This document shows, piece by piece, positions 47,329-61,100 of a stretch of DNA of 64,000 bases. Origin of the DNA: Sphaeramia orbicularis (Eukaryota; Chordata; Actinopteri; Kurtiformes; Apogonidae). Under the pieces are notes generated by a model that worked only from the letters and a program-made list of their open reading frames with translations, was not told the origin of the DNA and searched no databases. The stretch spans positions 33,478,686 through 33,542,685 of the forward strand of contig NC_043978.1 in assembly GCF_902148855.1 (NCBI RefSeq). Reading direction: 5' to 3'. Position 1 is the first letter of the stretch. Each line of letters begins with the position of its first letter. A program made the translations under genes and the position numbers.

Positions 47329-50300
47329 TCACTCATCTGTGAGAAGACGGGATGCATAGGATGAGCTGATGAAACTCTTTGCATTTAAATCCACAGTTTG
47401 AGACCATTTCTCTTTAAAAAGACAGTTCAGCAGGGAGATAGTATCACCTGATCCCAGACCAGCAGAGGTGCAGATATTCAACAGGCTGTACAACACTGCA
47501 CACACCAAGTTAAGTCCAGAAGAAATGCTGCCTGCAATAAAACAGGCAATCACAAGTCATCTTAAATTGTAAACACAGCATTAATTCTAAAGAAAAATGT
47601 TAAGATTCAAGAAATGTAATGTCATATACACAGAAGAAACATCATTGGTTACTCCAAGTAATAACAGGTTCCCTTCACACAACAGAAAAACAACTAAACT
47701 ACACTACAAGGGAATAAACTTAACTCACTTAGTAAACTTAAGTCATATTTTTTTTCTCATAGGAAAAAATTTAATTAATTGAGTACTATGTAAAAAACAT
47801 ATAGTGCAGTCAACGATATAAAAATAAAATATATTGTGCAAAAATACAAAACTATAAAATATAAAAATAATCAAGGGTGATATAGAACTGCACCCTGTTT
47901 TATTGTGTTTTTTGACTGTTGCTGTGTGTGCTGTAAAATATCAACAATAATATAATATAAGGTACCATCTGATGTAAGAGGACAAGATGCCCTTATCAGA
48001 GAGGGATTGTTCAAAGCCGTGGTCACATGCATGCAGGACAGCCACACATCTGTAGAATCCCAAGCTGCAAAGTCACTCTGTGGTCTGACAATGAAGCTGT
48101 GTCCAAGAAGCTGAGCTAGTCTGAAAAAAAAACATTATCAAAAGAGAGGGTTTCACTGGCTGCAAACTCAAAGTATCAGTGTGTTTTAGGTGTGGTCGTA
48201 CCTAGAGACGGGCACAGCAGAGGTGAAGCTGTACACCAGGCTGTGCTTCGACAGGTGAGAGCGCAGATCAGCACAAACTTTAGGCAGATGAGAAGGCAGA
48301 CAGCAGAGGAACACAACATCTGCCCACGCCGCCACTCTGCCATTGTCAAAAAAACACTCAACTCCTGCTGGTACAGCTGAAATGAAAAGCAAATAGAACA
48401 GCAGCATTGTGAGTACTTAATAAGTAAATATTACCTCCCAGTAGTAGGGCATATATCATCTGCTGTGGGCTTTGAGCTACATTTTTGTTAAATCAACTAA
48501 CATTTAATCATTAACATATAAGTATCTGTTGATCATTACTGGTGACTTGAAACTTTACTGTTGAAGAACACAGCAAATAGAGCTTGTACTCCATTTAAAT
48601 AATGTTTAGACTACAACCAAAAAGCAAAAATTGTATTGCTTCCGGCTTATTTGTAACATTGTGGTTTTGTTTTACAATAAGTGTGTGATATAGTACTTTT
48701 AAAGCTTTGGCTTGAATGTTTACAATTGGTACTACATAACTGAAACATAACCCATAAAGACCCAATGCTACTTTTATGGCATTTCCCAAATGAATTTTTC
48801 TCTCTATTTACCTTTCTTAAGGGATTTATCTCCATTTTTTATAATATTATCCTCTGTATTTTGCATTTCTATCAGTGAAAATCATGTATTTTTCTATATT
48901 TAATTCACTGATCATGTAAATGTTCATGAAAACTCAGATTTAAGTTGAGGGTTATTGTATCAGAAACAGAAAACTGAGGGAAAAATGACTTTTACAGTAA
49001 AATATCTCATTAATTGAACATAAACCAAGTGTCTCCATTTGCTGTCATTTATTAAACTTCATGGGTTTTACTTGTGAATCAATGCTGTAGAAGATGGCGG
49101 TGTGTGCATGGTAACTGGAGCCTCTGAACGTCCAAATGGGTCATATCTGATGACCATAAAAGATGACAAACTGCATTTTACACCAGTTATTTACATGTAT
49201 TGATAGGATTAGTGGATCAACAGCTATTAAACAGTTTAGATCAGTAGATGGTTTTTGTTCGATGGTGGATGTTTGGGTCTTTATGGGTTAAATTTTTTAC
49301 ATAAAAAGATTCAGTCGTAGTTAACGTATCGTCTTTAGATTTCGGTGCTTTTCAGTGATTTTGATATCAATGAGAGTTTTTTTTTTTTTTTTGGCAAGGT
49401 TTCATGCCTTCCTTCACAGGTTTGATCAATAGTTTATTCAAGTGTGAACCAGGCATTTATGCCTCATAAGGGTTTCTGCACAGAAGGGTTTTAACATTAG
49501 CAAAAATCCTGCTGATACACAAATAAACAACTTCATGTATTAAAGAAGATACCATCCAAACACGAGAGGAACAAAGAGAATGGAAGAGTAGTTAAATCTA
49601 TAGGTTTGTGAATGTCTGAAAGCCTTTTATATTTGACTACAATATGTCTGAATTTTGTTTCCTTTCACATTCCCACCATAAACCGTTACAGAAAGGGAAT
49701 AAATTGGTGCATAAAAATGGAGGAAACCCCAGACCCAGAGTTAATCACCAAAAACTTTATATCCAGGATGCAATTATCTACAGAAGAGGATTAGGGCCAC
49801 TGGGAAAAAACAAAACAAAACTAGAAGCACTCGGAGAGCGCAGACCTCCGCCAAGGCTGATCAGTGCCCCCCCCCCCCCCCCCCCCCCCCCACGCCAAGG
49901 AGGTTATGTTTTTGCCAGGGTTTGTCTGTCTGTTAGTGTGCAACATAACTCAAAAAGTTATGGACAGATTTTGATGAAATTTTCTGGTCTGCGCCCCCCC
50001 CCCGTGGGCCCCCCCACCCCCGATCACCACCAAAATTTAATCACTTCTTCCTCATCCCATTTCCAACAAACCCTGAAAATTTCATTAAAATCTGTCCATA
50101 ACTTTTTGAGTTATGTTGCACACTAACGGACAGACAAACAAACAAACAAACAGACAAACAAACCCTGGCAAAAACATAACCTCCTTGGCGGAGGTAATTA
50201 AGGTCCAATATATTTTTTTATTATTATTGTGAGAAAAAAAGTCAGAATTCTGAAGAAAAAAGTCAGAATTCTAAGTTTAATCTCAGAATTCCAACTTTGT

Positions 50301-50808
50301 TCTCCGAATAATAATAAAGGAAATGTATTGGACCTTAATTTTTTTTTTTTTTTAATCCTCTAATTATCAGTAAAAGCCTTATTATTGAGCGTACCTGCAT
50401 ATTCTGGTCGTCTTGTGGAGATCTTAATTTGTGATGGTTTAATACTAGTCTTCTTCAGGATGGAGAGCAGCACTTGTTTCCCCATGTGACCCATCCCGAC
50501 TATTCCCACGCAGAGGTCACCGTCTTTTTCAGAAGCCACGGATTGTCTGTGATTTTTGATGGAGGTCCTAAATGTAAACAGAGGTGTGACCTGAGAGAAT
50601 ATGACCATGACAATGGAAAGTTCATCCTGACACGTTAAATAGTAAATTACCTTAAAGAATGTACAAGTTCACACAAGAAAACTGCGTGCGCGCACCCAGT
50701 AAGTGTCAACGCGGCCGAACGCGCACGAAGGTGAAGTAGTTTTTTCTCGTCTTCAGACAATCCACATTCAAGAGAAAAACTGTCCAAATTGTTGGTTACG
50801 TCTTCCAT
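47329..50808 (-). CDS. noxred1: NADP-dependent oxidoreductase domain-containing protein 1
   Basis: Putative NAD(P)-binding protein related to pyrroline-5-carboxylate reductase; no reaction has been established to my knowledge. Five exons: 50808-50651, 50567-50395, 48376-48202, 48120-47966, 47531-47329; phases close to 287 aa (human about 359). Exon 2 carries the Rossmann dinucleotide motif GIVGMGHMG (about residue 76), followed by IKISTRRPEY, which fits the NADP-preferring loop. Exon 3 reads WADVVFLCCLPSHLPKV, the P5CR-like block. The last exon, SGDTISLLNCLF to SRLLTDE, fits the helical C-terminal domain. Start chosen as the first in-frame ATG (MEDVTNNLDSF). The difference from human length is spread over the ends; an extra exon cannot be excluded. 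A strong X-box lies about 90 bp upstream. Confidence 0.88.
48751..49287 (+). mobile_element. TTAA-flanked MITE (piggyBac-like), copy 4
   Basis: 537 bp in noxred1 intron 2, same orientation as copy 1. Right TTAA at 49288-49291; the left flank now reads ATAA. It starts CCCATAAAGACCCAATGC and ends TTTGGGTCTTTATGGG. Confidence 0.8.
49822..50198. repeat. interspersed repeat with internal long inverted repeat
   Basis: Same family as 35443-35655. The segment around 49892-49983 (GCCAAGGAGGTTATGTTTTT, ACTCAAAAAGTTATGGACAG) is the inverted copy of about 50066-50192, separated by C-rich tracts including about 26 C near 49868-49890. It could form a large hairpin. Confidence 0.75.
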
Positions 50809-50893
50809 GGCAAGAAAACAGTAAATTTATGTAAACTTTCCCTCAGATTCTGTGAAAAATGACTGAATTTGCGCTAAAATTTACAGAGTCGCT

Positions 50894-50907
50894 GTTACCA
50901 TGGCAAT
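50894..50907. promoter_or_regulatory. RFX X-box upstream of noxred1
   Basis: GTTACCATGGCAAT differs at one position from the X-box GTTACCATGGCAAC, and its minus-strand half GGTAAC is a perfect half-site. It lies about 86 bp before the noxred1 start codon. The motif is read directly; regulation by RFX factors is inferred. Confidence 0.6.
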
Positions 50908-52168
50908 ATGCACAACGTCCGCTTATACTGGGCGTGTGCTTCAAAATAAAAGTATTCTTTAAGATTAATGAATAAAATGTATTTAATTTCACTACTGAAA
51001 CAAAACTTGGAAGTGTGTCATCAATTTAACTAATATTTTTTCTTCAAAATACTTTACACACAAAATATATTACACGACAGGTTTTGAAAAGACAAAACCA
51101 CACCTGCCCACTGTTTCTTGTGGTGGGTTTAATTTTTTATTTTTTATTTCCCTTTCATGCTTTTAATACAAAGTCATAAATCACTGTACACATATGTACA
51201 AGAAATATTCCTTCTACATACACAGAGAAATAAGGAAATCAAATGAACGCAACACAACTTACACCAACTGTCAATCAGATATTCAAACATATACTAAAAT
51301 CAGCTGAACTGAATATTAAGACTTCGATTTCCGATGATGAATACATAGATTTTCTCAATCCGGTTTGTCAAGTATTCAGAAATGTGAGCAGGAGAAGCAA
51401 GAGAATAAAAAAATCCAACTGAACAAACAACAGCTCATCAAAATAGCAGCTTTTGAGAAATACACAATATTGCTCAGAACTCAAAATAAAATTGCAAAAC
51501 ATTGACATATTTGGATAATCATCCTATCAATTATCTGGGGAAGAAAACCCTCCAAGTCACTTCAAAGTGCTGATTACAGAACTTTACACAAGTGTAACAC
51601 ATTCGGTTTCTGTATTTGTTCTCTAATGAACACATTAGGAGTATTTACAGTAAATAACAAGGCTCACATACATTACACATCATATAAATTAAAGGTAATT
51701 ACATCTATATTAGTGTTTGTTGACACCAAGAAGATAAGAGAATGTAACCACACACAACTTGTAAACAGAGCCGATTGAAGATGAAGCAATATGTGCATCA
51801 AGCAAACTATTACTTATTGTTATGATTTTACATTTAGAACCATTTCTATCCTGGAACAGAATAAGATCCAGATGAGAGCAACATGTGGATGTGACTGGTA
51901 GTCATCTGTTAAACATTTTACATCCCTTTGACTTAAAGACCCGTTGGACAAATGCTGATAACTATGAAGGCACTGTGAGGGAACAGGTAAGCGGACACAA
52001 GCCAAAGTACAGTAGCTATAAATGCCACAAGATGAACATCATTTTATTTACATCAGGGCTCTGTAAGCACATCCTCAGTGTTCTCAAAACATGTCGAGGA
52101 AAATTAACGCATTAATGCTGCTGTTGCTTATATGCAACCAGGGTTTCGGTACCGTATGGCAACAAGAG
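50908..52168 (-). other. atg2b 3' UTR and spacer to noxred1
   Basis: Minus-strand AATAAA signals at 51136-51141 and 51143-51148 imply an atg2b 3' UTR of about 1 kb. No coding exon or repeat was recognised. The space left for the noxred1 promoter is about 300 bp. Confidence 0.55.
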
Positions 52169-55100
52169 CTACTCCTCACCCTGCCTCCACTTCTGAGACT
52201 CCTCCTGACGCGCATCTGGGTGAATTTGGTTTCTCATCCCACCCAAGACATTAGAGGTGGCTTCAGTGGCCATAATGAGCGGTTTGACTACTGCTGGCGG
52301 CAGCTGCCTGAGGACTCCTCCCACTGCCCCTGTCATTCCACGCTGCCCGTGCTCCCGTGTGGCCGTGTCATAGATGGTCAGTGCAGTGTCTGTGATCCCC
52401 TAAACATGGATATAATGCTCATTAAAAGCTCATTTTCATTTATGTAATAAAAATACTGGCATTTTCATCTTGAGGTTTATGTACCTCTTTTACCACAGTA
52501 TAGGCTTTGGCCACGCCTTCTCTCAGATCTACAGGCTGGTGAGCGAGTCCATAATGGGAGTAACGTTTTATCCTCTTCATGTCTCTCTCATCGGGCACTG
52601 GAGACACCATGTCGTAGGCTGTCTCAGCTGCAGCCTAAAAAAGACACAGCATTGCATTTAATGGGCAACCACATGAAGGCATCAGTGGTTAAAATGGACT
52701 TTTACGGCACATGATGCATCACCTGAATGGTCCGCACCATCCTGTTAGTAAGCTCCAGCGCAGCCATAGCAGTGGAAGTTCCAAAGGAGGCAGTGCCCCG
52801 CTGAAATCCACGGACTATCCGACCATCCTTCCGGTATTGTTCAATCGGAAGCCACACCAAGTCCCTGAATCCCTGAACTGAATTAAGCATACGATCCAAG
52901 AAAAATACAAGAGAAAAGTTTCTCAGAGATATACTTTTAGCAGAAAAATGATAGTAAATTACATTAACCATAGTTTAATAATGCAACTATAAATGAATAA
53001 AAATGCATGTGTATCCATTTTTTTTTTCACAGAAAAAATTAAGCTTGGTGCCACATTTACAATGAAATAAATGGGGACTATCTAAACTATGGGATTAAGA
53101 CCATTTCAGGATTGTGATTTTGGTACTGGAAATACTTTTAAGCTGATATAATAAGGCCTGTGCAATATGATAATATACACTGTGAAAATGGGAAATGTAT
53201 AACATTTCATATTATGCTCTATCATTTAAATCTTTGGCCCAATCCCAATTCACCCTTTGGCCCTAGCCCTTACCTGTGCCCCTTAATTTTGCACATCGAC
53301 GTGAAGGGGTAGGGGTGTCCTGATTCTCAATGAGTTGGAGGGGAACAGCTAAGGGGGAGGGGGCTGTTTGTCCCTCAGAACAAAGATTTTTCAGGACCAC
53401 ACTACAAACGGAGGGGTATGAGAAATCTCCCATAATTCTGTTCGAACCATCAGCAAGATGGAGGTAAACACAGCAAAAGAGTGCAGCAGTGTGATGAAAG
53501 AAACACACAAATGTACGTATTTTCTTCATAAACAACTTAATCATTTGATTGACCGTTAATGCCGTTTCAATGTGTTACAGACCGCATTTCTGTGGTTTGC
53601 GGTTGATGGCCGCAAAAAGATGACCAAAGCCCATGCAACAGAGACGGTTACAGCTGCTGATGGCATGGTGAATTCTTTCACAAAGTTGTCACATCTGTTC
53701 ATAGCGGCATCGATGACCGCTGATGATGTAACAGGTCTCCAAGTGTTGTCCACTTTCATACGGGAATATTTCAACCCCTACCTAGTGCCAAGTGCAAGAG
53801 CCAAGGGTAGGGGTAAGGAGGAGGGCCAAGGGGTGAATTGGGATTCGTCCATCGTCTTACAAATCACATCTTTATTGCAATATTGTTTGTCATGTGGGTG
53901 CTTTACAGACAAAAAGGTAACGAACAAACAAGGAGGAGAGTGGAGGTAATATAGAACAGAACAGGAACTGTATGCATGGAAGTTCCAAATAAGATGAGAA
54001 TAGTCCCATGTGCTGAAGTACAGTGTGGTAATTTTCAACCATTTCTCAATTTATAGAACCATTACTATATCATGATATATACTGCTACCATGATATAGAA
54101 TGGTAATAGATTGTAGTGTCGTATGGTGTATGTTTCAGTCTGTGTTAAGGGGCTGTGGTTCACCTGTTACCACAGAGTATAAGGTTATTGCTGTGTTAAT
54201 ACTGTTCTCATCATTCATGTTTCTCATCTTATTAGAGGTGAAAGCATTCCTCTTATAAATGAACTACTCTGGGAATAGACAGTAGAAATTCTTGATGGGT
54301 TCATTTTTCTACAGAGAGGTGTTGCTATGGAAATGATTGGAAATGATACACTGTCCAATACACTTGCATCAGTGTGCTAGTTGTGTTTGGGTGGTTTGCA
54401 AGTAGTTGCAAGATCTCACCTTGTCTAATAAATCTCTGAGCTGAAGTGGGCCTAATAAACACTAAAAGCAAATATGTGCACAAATGCAAAATGTAACAGA
54501 GGGTCAAAGAAAGTTTACAGGGTGTCAGCAGTAATTTGAGCAGTAATGGCTGAAGGTCACTATATTATTTGCTTAATCTTCAAAGCACATTAAATAAACA
54601 CAACTCTAACACAGGCATCTGTGATTTGATTAAGAACATTTGTTAGACTCACCGAGCTGAACCAGAGAGTGAATCGGTCCCACACCACCCAGCAGACCGG
54701 GAAGCTGATTTTTCTTTATATCATTTAGCCACTCATTTATTGCATAGGAAAACAGCTTATCCACACCCAATAACCTGAAAGACAGACAAAAAAGCATTAT
54801 CAGTTCCCTATGTGCTGTGAATTAGACACTTGGGAATGTGCTGCTGGACAGTCTGGTGTATTACACTGATGTAAACATACCCTTGTCTGTAGCACAACCG
54901 TCTCAGTTTCAGTTCTGAACAATTTAGCTGTGTCAAGCCAATAATGATCCCAGCAAATGTTCCCTGAAACAACACAAAATAAGTGATAACACTGGTCTAC
55001 AAGTAAAATGCCTCCAGAATAAGTAGTGAAATTTTACCTCATGTGAGTCACCAATAAAGAAAAATAAGGTCAAAAATGTTGGTTGGCTGAAGTTTCCAAG

Positions 55101-58100
55101 ATACAGTCTTGGGTGAAAATGTGAAATTCGAGAATTAACGAGAGAAAGAGGGTTTTACTCAAAATGAATATTTGTCTCAGAGCTACCATGATATACTTCA
55201 AAACACTGTCTGGACATTACAATACATTCACTCTACAGGTTCTATCTAGTGGAAGATTTATAAATCTGTTGTATAAATGTACATAAACCAATAGATATGT
55301 GTAATAACACTTCATCATATACCTTGAAAACATCAGCAAACCAGCACTTATGTCATTTGTTTTCAAATTAATCTTATTAAAATACGTAACATTTAGCACA
55401 TTTAATCTCTTGAAGCAGATAATTTCTAAAAAAATTTGTAGACCAGCGGAATAGACATAATAATATTGACTTAATGCTCACACTTCTTTGACTACATACC
55501 TGCTCCATTGCAACGTGTTTCCCATGATAATCCAAGCGAATGGGAACTTCAGAGGTAAATCGAAACTCCCTGTCAGACAAAACAAGGTTAAAAAAAAAAC
55601 CAATCAACTAATTCCATTATTTATTTCAAAGAGAGTAGTGTTATTTTATCTTAATTTAGGTATTTGACACCAACCTAAAGAAGATGGGCTGGTCTGTGAA
55701 GGCAGGCGTGGAGGCTTCATTTTCAGTTGCTTCTTCCCTACCAGATGTGGAGAAACCATTGTGGCTCAAACGTCTCTGAGCAGGCACTGAGATGATCGGG
55801 GCTGGGTCCTGGCTGGTGCTGCTGTGCTTCTGAAAGCTGCAGGAGATTTCTGGGGCAGCCACTTTCTTTGTGGACACACAGACTGCTACAGAAGAAAATA
55901 TTGTTGGAAGTTACAATTTATGTTTTCCATCAGGCACTGGATTTTTTTGCAAATGATCAATGTTACCTTCTTGAGCAGGTGGTGAGAAAAACTCAACTTC
56001 AGTAGCAAGACTTGTAAAAAAGTCCTTCAGGAAGAACAATGCATCCTTCAACACAAAACATGGTTTCCATTTAAGAAGTGCTGTGGCTGTCACCGTCAGA
56101 TGCTCATAGGTTCTATCATATTTCTTATGGATTAACTTGATTTTGCCTTTTACCTGATCAATATTGAGGCGAAGAGGCATCAGAGAAACACGCAAGCAGC
56201 ACTCCTGTGGAGCCTGCCCTGACTCTGGGCACATGTGGAGCGCCTTAACTGTCAACTGAAAAAGAGCACATGAAGATAAAGAAGACCAAAACTTCACAGG
56301 AATAATTTCACTGTCTTATATGTGTTTTCTCACCATGTTAGAATGGGCTTTTCTGGGCATTTCTTTGCTTGAGTACAAGTACAAGAACTTGTTCATTTGT
56401 GAGGTAGCCAGTCTGTCTCGAATCTCCAAGTCCTGAACCACAAACACCTGCCGGGACACTGGCTGGTCTGCTGTTGACACTGACCCAGAAAGTCCCTGGG
56501 ATTGTGGATACACTTCGTGCTGAAATCTTAGCTAAGAAAAAGATTTAAAAAAAGAAAATGTAAAGTTGAAATCTATGTGACTGTGTGTTAAAAATAAAAA
56601 TGTAATAAAGAAAACCTTTACCTTGCTAAGTTGAATCTCCATCAGGACATCGGGGTTCCTTCCCTTTCCACCCCCGGCCCTTCCAGAACCTCTGGCCTGT
56701 CTGACTGGAGTTTGAGATGGGGAACTATGAGGTGTAGACCTGCAAAGCAGAAGAAAGAAGAAAAGCTTAACAACTGCTTCCTATTAAATAGTTGTTAACA
56801 GAGCTGAAAGAAATGCAAAAAAAAAAAATCATAGCACATTCTCAATATGAATAGGAAAATGATCATTTCTACATTTCATTTTCACCGAAAAAATGTATAT
56901 AAATACATTCTATTACAATGGGAGAATATGATTTATGGCCACGGCATTTCTGTAGCACCACAATACTTCATTTAGAATGGTGTATCTAGTGACAAAAATG
57001 GGCATATTACAAATCATATTCAAATGAATGGTTCAGCACCACATTACGTCTGTGTGCACAATTAATACTGCAGTTTGTGACTTACCCCCGGCTTCTTGCA
57101 GGTGAGGCTGTAAAAGTTGCACTCCCAAAGTCCTTCCCGCCATAAAGGTGCCAAATAACAGAAATTTCTTTAATGAGGTAGCGCACCTCTGGGATGGGAA
57201 AGTTCAAGGTTCCACGGCTGGAATCACTCCCTTCCATAGGATGACTGAAGTGATCATCTTTGATTTCTACAGGGTCAGATGTGAGGTGCTTTACCACCGG
57301 CTCCTGATCACGATCCTGAAACAGATGTTGGTTAGAATAAGGCATCAGAGGTGTGGAAAAAACATTTAATCTTGGCTTCATGCATCTGTAGTTTTGTGAA
57401 TGAGTGACAGCTGACCTCTCCTCTGGAACCTGGTGTCTCTAAGATACAAAAGTCATCTGTCTCTTGGGCCAGGTTAGGGACGGGGGTAATTAGAGGAGAG
57501 TGAAGCATGGGGTATGTGGGGCTTGAATCCTGGTTTCCACTCTCATCTGGGAATAGGAATAGATCTGAGCGGGGTGGGTCATGGTCATGATTCTGCTCCT
57601 CATGTGCTCCTGCATTTGTATGACATGATAGAAAACAAATTTAGCAATACTTCATTATTCAAGGAAATCAAGGTGTCAAATTTAGGAATAAATCTTCACC
57701 ATTCTGTTGCACCCCTTGTACATGCTGAGCATCAGTTTCCTCCATAGCCTCACTCATCAGATCTTGCAGCATTTGTTGCTCAGTTTCAGCAAGCAACGGG
57801 CCCTGAAGGGTGGGCCGGCTGGGACACTCCACCTGATGAAAAAAAAAACAAAAAACACTCAAAATAAGAATATAGGACCAAACTGATTTTTATGTTCTAA
57901 AGGTCACATTTATTAAAAACATTGAAATCAGATCAGAATGTCACAGCTGACCTTGGTTCTTTGAGTGGCACTACTGTGCTTGGCCTCTGGTTCTGCTGGA
58001 GACACCAAATCTCCATAGCTGGCTACATATTGAATAAGATTCATAAGAGCAGCACAGGAGTCTGAACACGTTCTGATGTGGATGACATCACTGGAACAGC

Positions 58101-61100
58101 GCAGCTCAAATCTGGGCTCCAACTGTCACAGAAGAGAAACAGGAAAATGCTATGAACGGTTTCATTTGGTTAAAGTAAAACAAATAATTGAAAGTATTTA
58201 TACAATGAAATCACCAATTTTCCATCCACTCCAGGTTTGACAGCAGTAATCCTCAGCTCCAGTGTTCCCATGTCTACCACTTGGACATAATCTGTGACAG
58301 AAACCAAAGGTAAGCAGTGGTCAAGGCCACTGTATTAATATCACAAGTACATTGTTTAAAGTAGTCAATGACATCACCATACCACGTGCCAGATTGACAG
58401 AAACTGCATTATTCTTGTCTGAGAGGAAGAGTGCAGTTTCATCCAAAATGATCCTGGAAACAACAAAATGTACTAAGAAAATTGTGCTAATTTTAATATT
58501 ATTGATTAAAAAATGATGTGATTGAATATCAGTGATAAAAACAGTGGTCCCTTCATACCTGAGTGTTGATGATGAGTGGTCTAAAGAGACACTACTGGAG
58601 ATGCTAAAGGTTTCTACGACCAGCAGTGATCTTAATGGTAGGTAAAGAGGTCTATCAGGAGGAAGAGAAATGCCCTATTACAATACATATAATAATAACA
58701 AATACCCCAAACATGACTAGTAGGTTTGAAGTCTGTCTGACCTGTAATCTAGAGAGCAGCTCCATAAGTGTAGATGAAGTGTAGTGACAGATGTAGGAGG
58801 TGCGTATCCCAGCACTGGCTCATCCGAAACATTCAGAAAGTCAACAATCTGTTTGATGTAAAGAAATCAGCAATAAGATTAAAAATATCTGATCTCATTG
58901 CAGTAAAACTACATGAAAAAGAGGTTTGTAAGACTTGTGTTGTCCTACCTGATCATACCAGCCAAGGCTAGGAGGAACCACTCTGTGTTGGAGTGTCGCA
59001 CCTCTCACTCCAATAGCTACTAGAAATTCCTGCATGAAAAGGGATACACCACCACTCTAAGCAGTCAAACAACTGAAATAGGTAATGACTTTGAAATTAT
59101 ATACTACATGTACCACTTCTGCCAAAGTACAATAAATCTTTGTCTGACTGTGGTCTTGAGGAAAAATTGTGCACTGAAACAAATGTTATTGTAGAGGCAT
59201 GTTTCAGGAATAACAATAATCAAAATGCAATCATGTCTGCACTAGAAGGGAAAAAAAATTTACACTATAAACATACATGTAAGAAATCTACAGGCCTTAT
59301 ACAAAACAGGTTATTTACCATGCACTTATGGTAAGAAAAAGGCAGATGAAGAAAACTGAAGAATGCTGTAAACATATTATAATTGTAAAGCATTTAATCC
59401 ACAGTCATAGCTCAACATATATGGGAGGTACAGGAATTCATTCAGATGCACAAAAATCAACAAATATAAAAAAAATTCACACACATAAAACACAGGCCGA
59501 TGTTAACTATAGTTATTCTTGTGGCAACTGATGCTTGAACCTTACCTTGACATTGCGTTCTGCATTCTGTGATGAGACTTTGACAGCAACAGAAACCATG
59601 CTACGGGCCTCCAAACCAATACCCTCTGAAGGCGTGGAGGATCTCTCAGGAGATGTTTCTGATTGGTAAACAGTTGGTTCTAGCCAATGAGGATGTGTCC
59701 TGCATGGCAATTTGATGTCTGAGACAGAGGTGCCCCCATCCACAAGGCCTGAGGAGACATCCATACACGAATGGCTTAAAACAGCTATGCAGCATTGTCA
59801 ATCACAAAGAAACAACAGCATCAACGTGAAGGATAATGGGTGTGACTGATTTACCTTGGTGATACATGCAAACACTGCTGGTGTGGAAGCAGATGTAGTG
59901 TTGGTCTTTATAACCTTCATACTGCGTAACACTAAACAACACAGCATTTTTCACCTCCAACCAAAACTCCCCATGTTTATTTTTTAGTATAGTCTTGTCC
60001 TCCTTCTGGAAAAAAACAGAACAAAACCATCCATAAAACAAGCTGTTTGTAATGTCTAAATAAAATGAGAAAATAAGTGAAATCAGTTTACCTTGGCATT
60101 AGTCTGTACAGACACAAGGCCATGATTGACACTGAGGACAACAGAGAACAGGCTCTGGGAAGTCTTGCTCTGGGCCTTAGTTTTTTTCTTTTTTCGAGAC
60201 CTGAGGCCGAGATCAGAGGCCGGAGAGTAGTAGTGCATGTTCTCTTCCTCTGAGCCGCTTGTCTCATCTGCACGCAAAACACAAAGTGTGACACTAAACA
60301 CACAAGCTTCAAGTTGATTAAACATGTCTTTACATTAAACATTGACTACCACTATACTATATTCACTAACCCAAGAAAAATGTTATTGTTTTGGTCTTAC
60401 CCTCAATACCAGCGGACCGGAACTGACTGAAACTGTCCTTGGAATAAGTGTTGATGAGCTGACTGGCAACAGAAAGTCCAACTCCATAAGGCATGCATTC
60501 CACAGTCTCCACCGGTGATGGAGCTGTGGGCTCCCACAACAGCAGGTCGTTGTTTATTCTGTAAGATTTAGAACATGCATTTTATATGCGAAATGAGCAA
60601 AAGTATATACACAATGTTGCTTCAGGGATTTTCTATGGCTATGATAACAGTAAAATTCTGGGGGTGTTGGCAACCATCTGAAAACCACACACCCTCTCAT
60701 ACAGTGGTTGCTAAAAATGCAGAACTCCTTTGCTACAACCAGTGTTTATTTAGTCTGTTCTGGGCTTTTTACTTAAGAGCATATAAATCTGGTCCACATT
60801 CAGACATAGTCAGTCGGGTTCATGCCCCCTAACACAGGATGTCAACTGTCATGAAAGGGAAAAAAGTGGAAGTCCATTCTGATCTACTGTGCAACCATTC
60901 TGTGTTTTTAAACTACTTATTCTAAGGTAGTGGAAACACAATGATTCTTGTTATAAGGCAGTAACAACATGATCCTGAATTATATAATCCATTTCTACAA
61001 TTAGATCCTCATAAATCCCCCCAAATCTTACACATCAGATCTTTAACCCTGATTGGCTACGCCTTTATTGCCATATTTCTATCACACTACCAGGTCTGTA

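Noticed and set aside
49644-50126. 160-codon open frame with a proline run
   Set aside because: It reads through a poly-C tract of an interspersed repeat.
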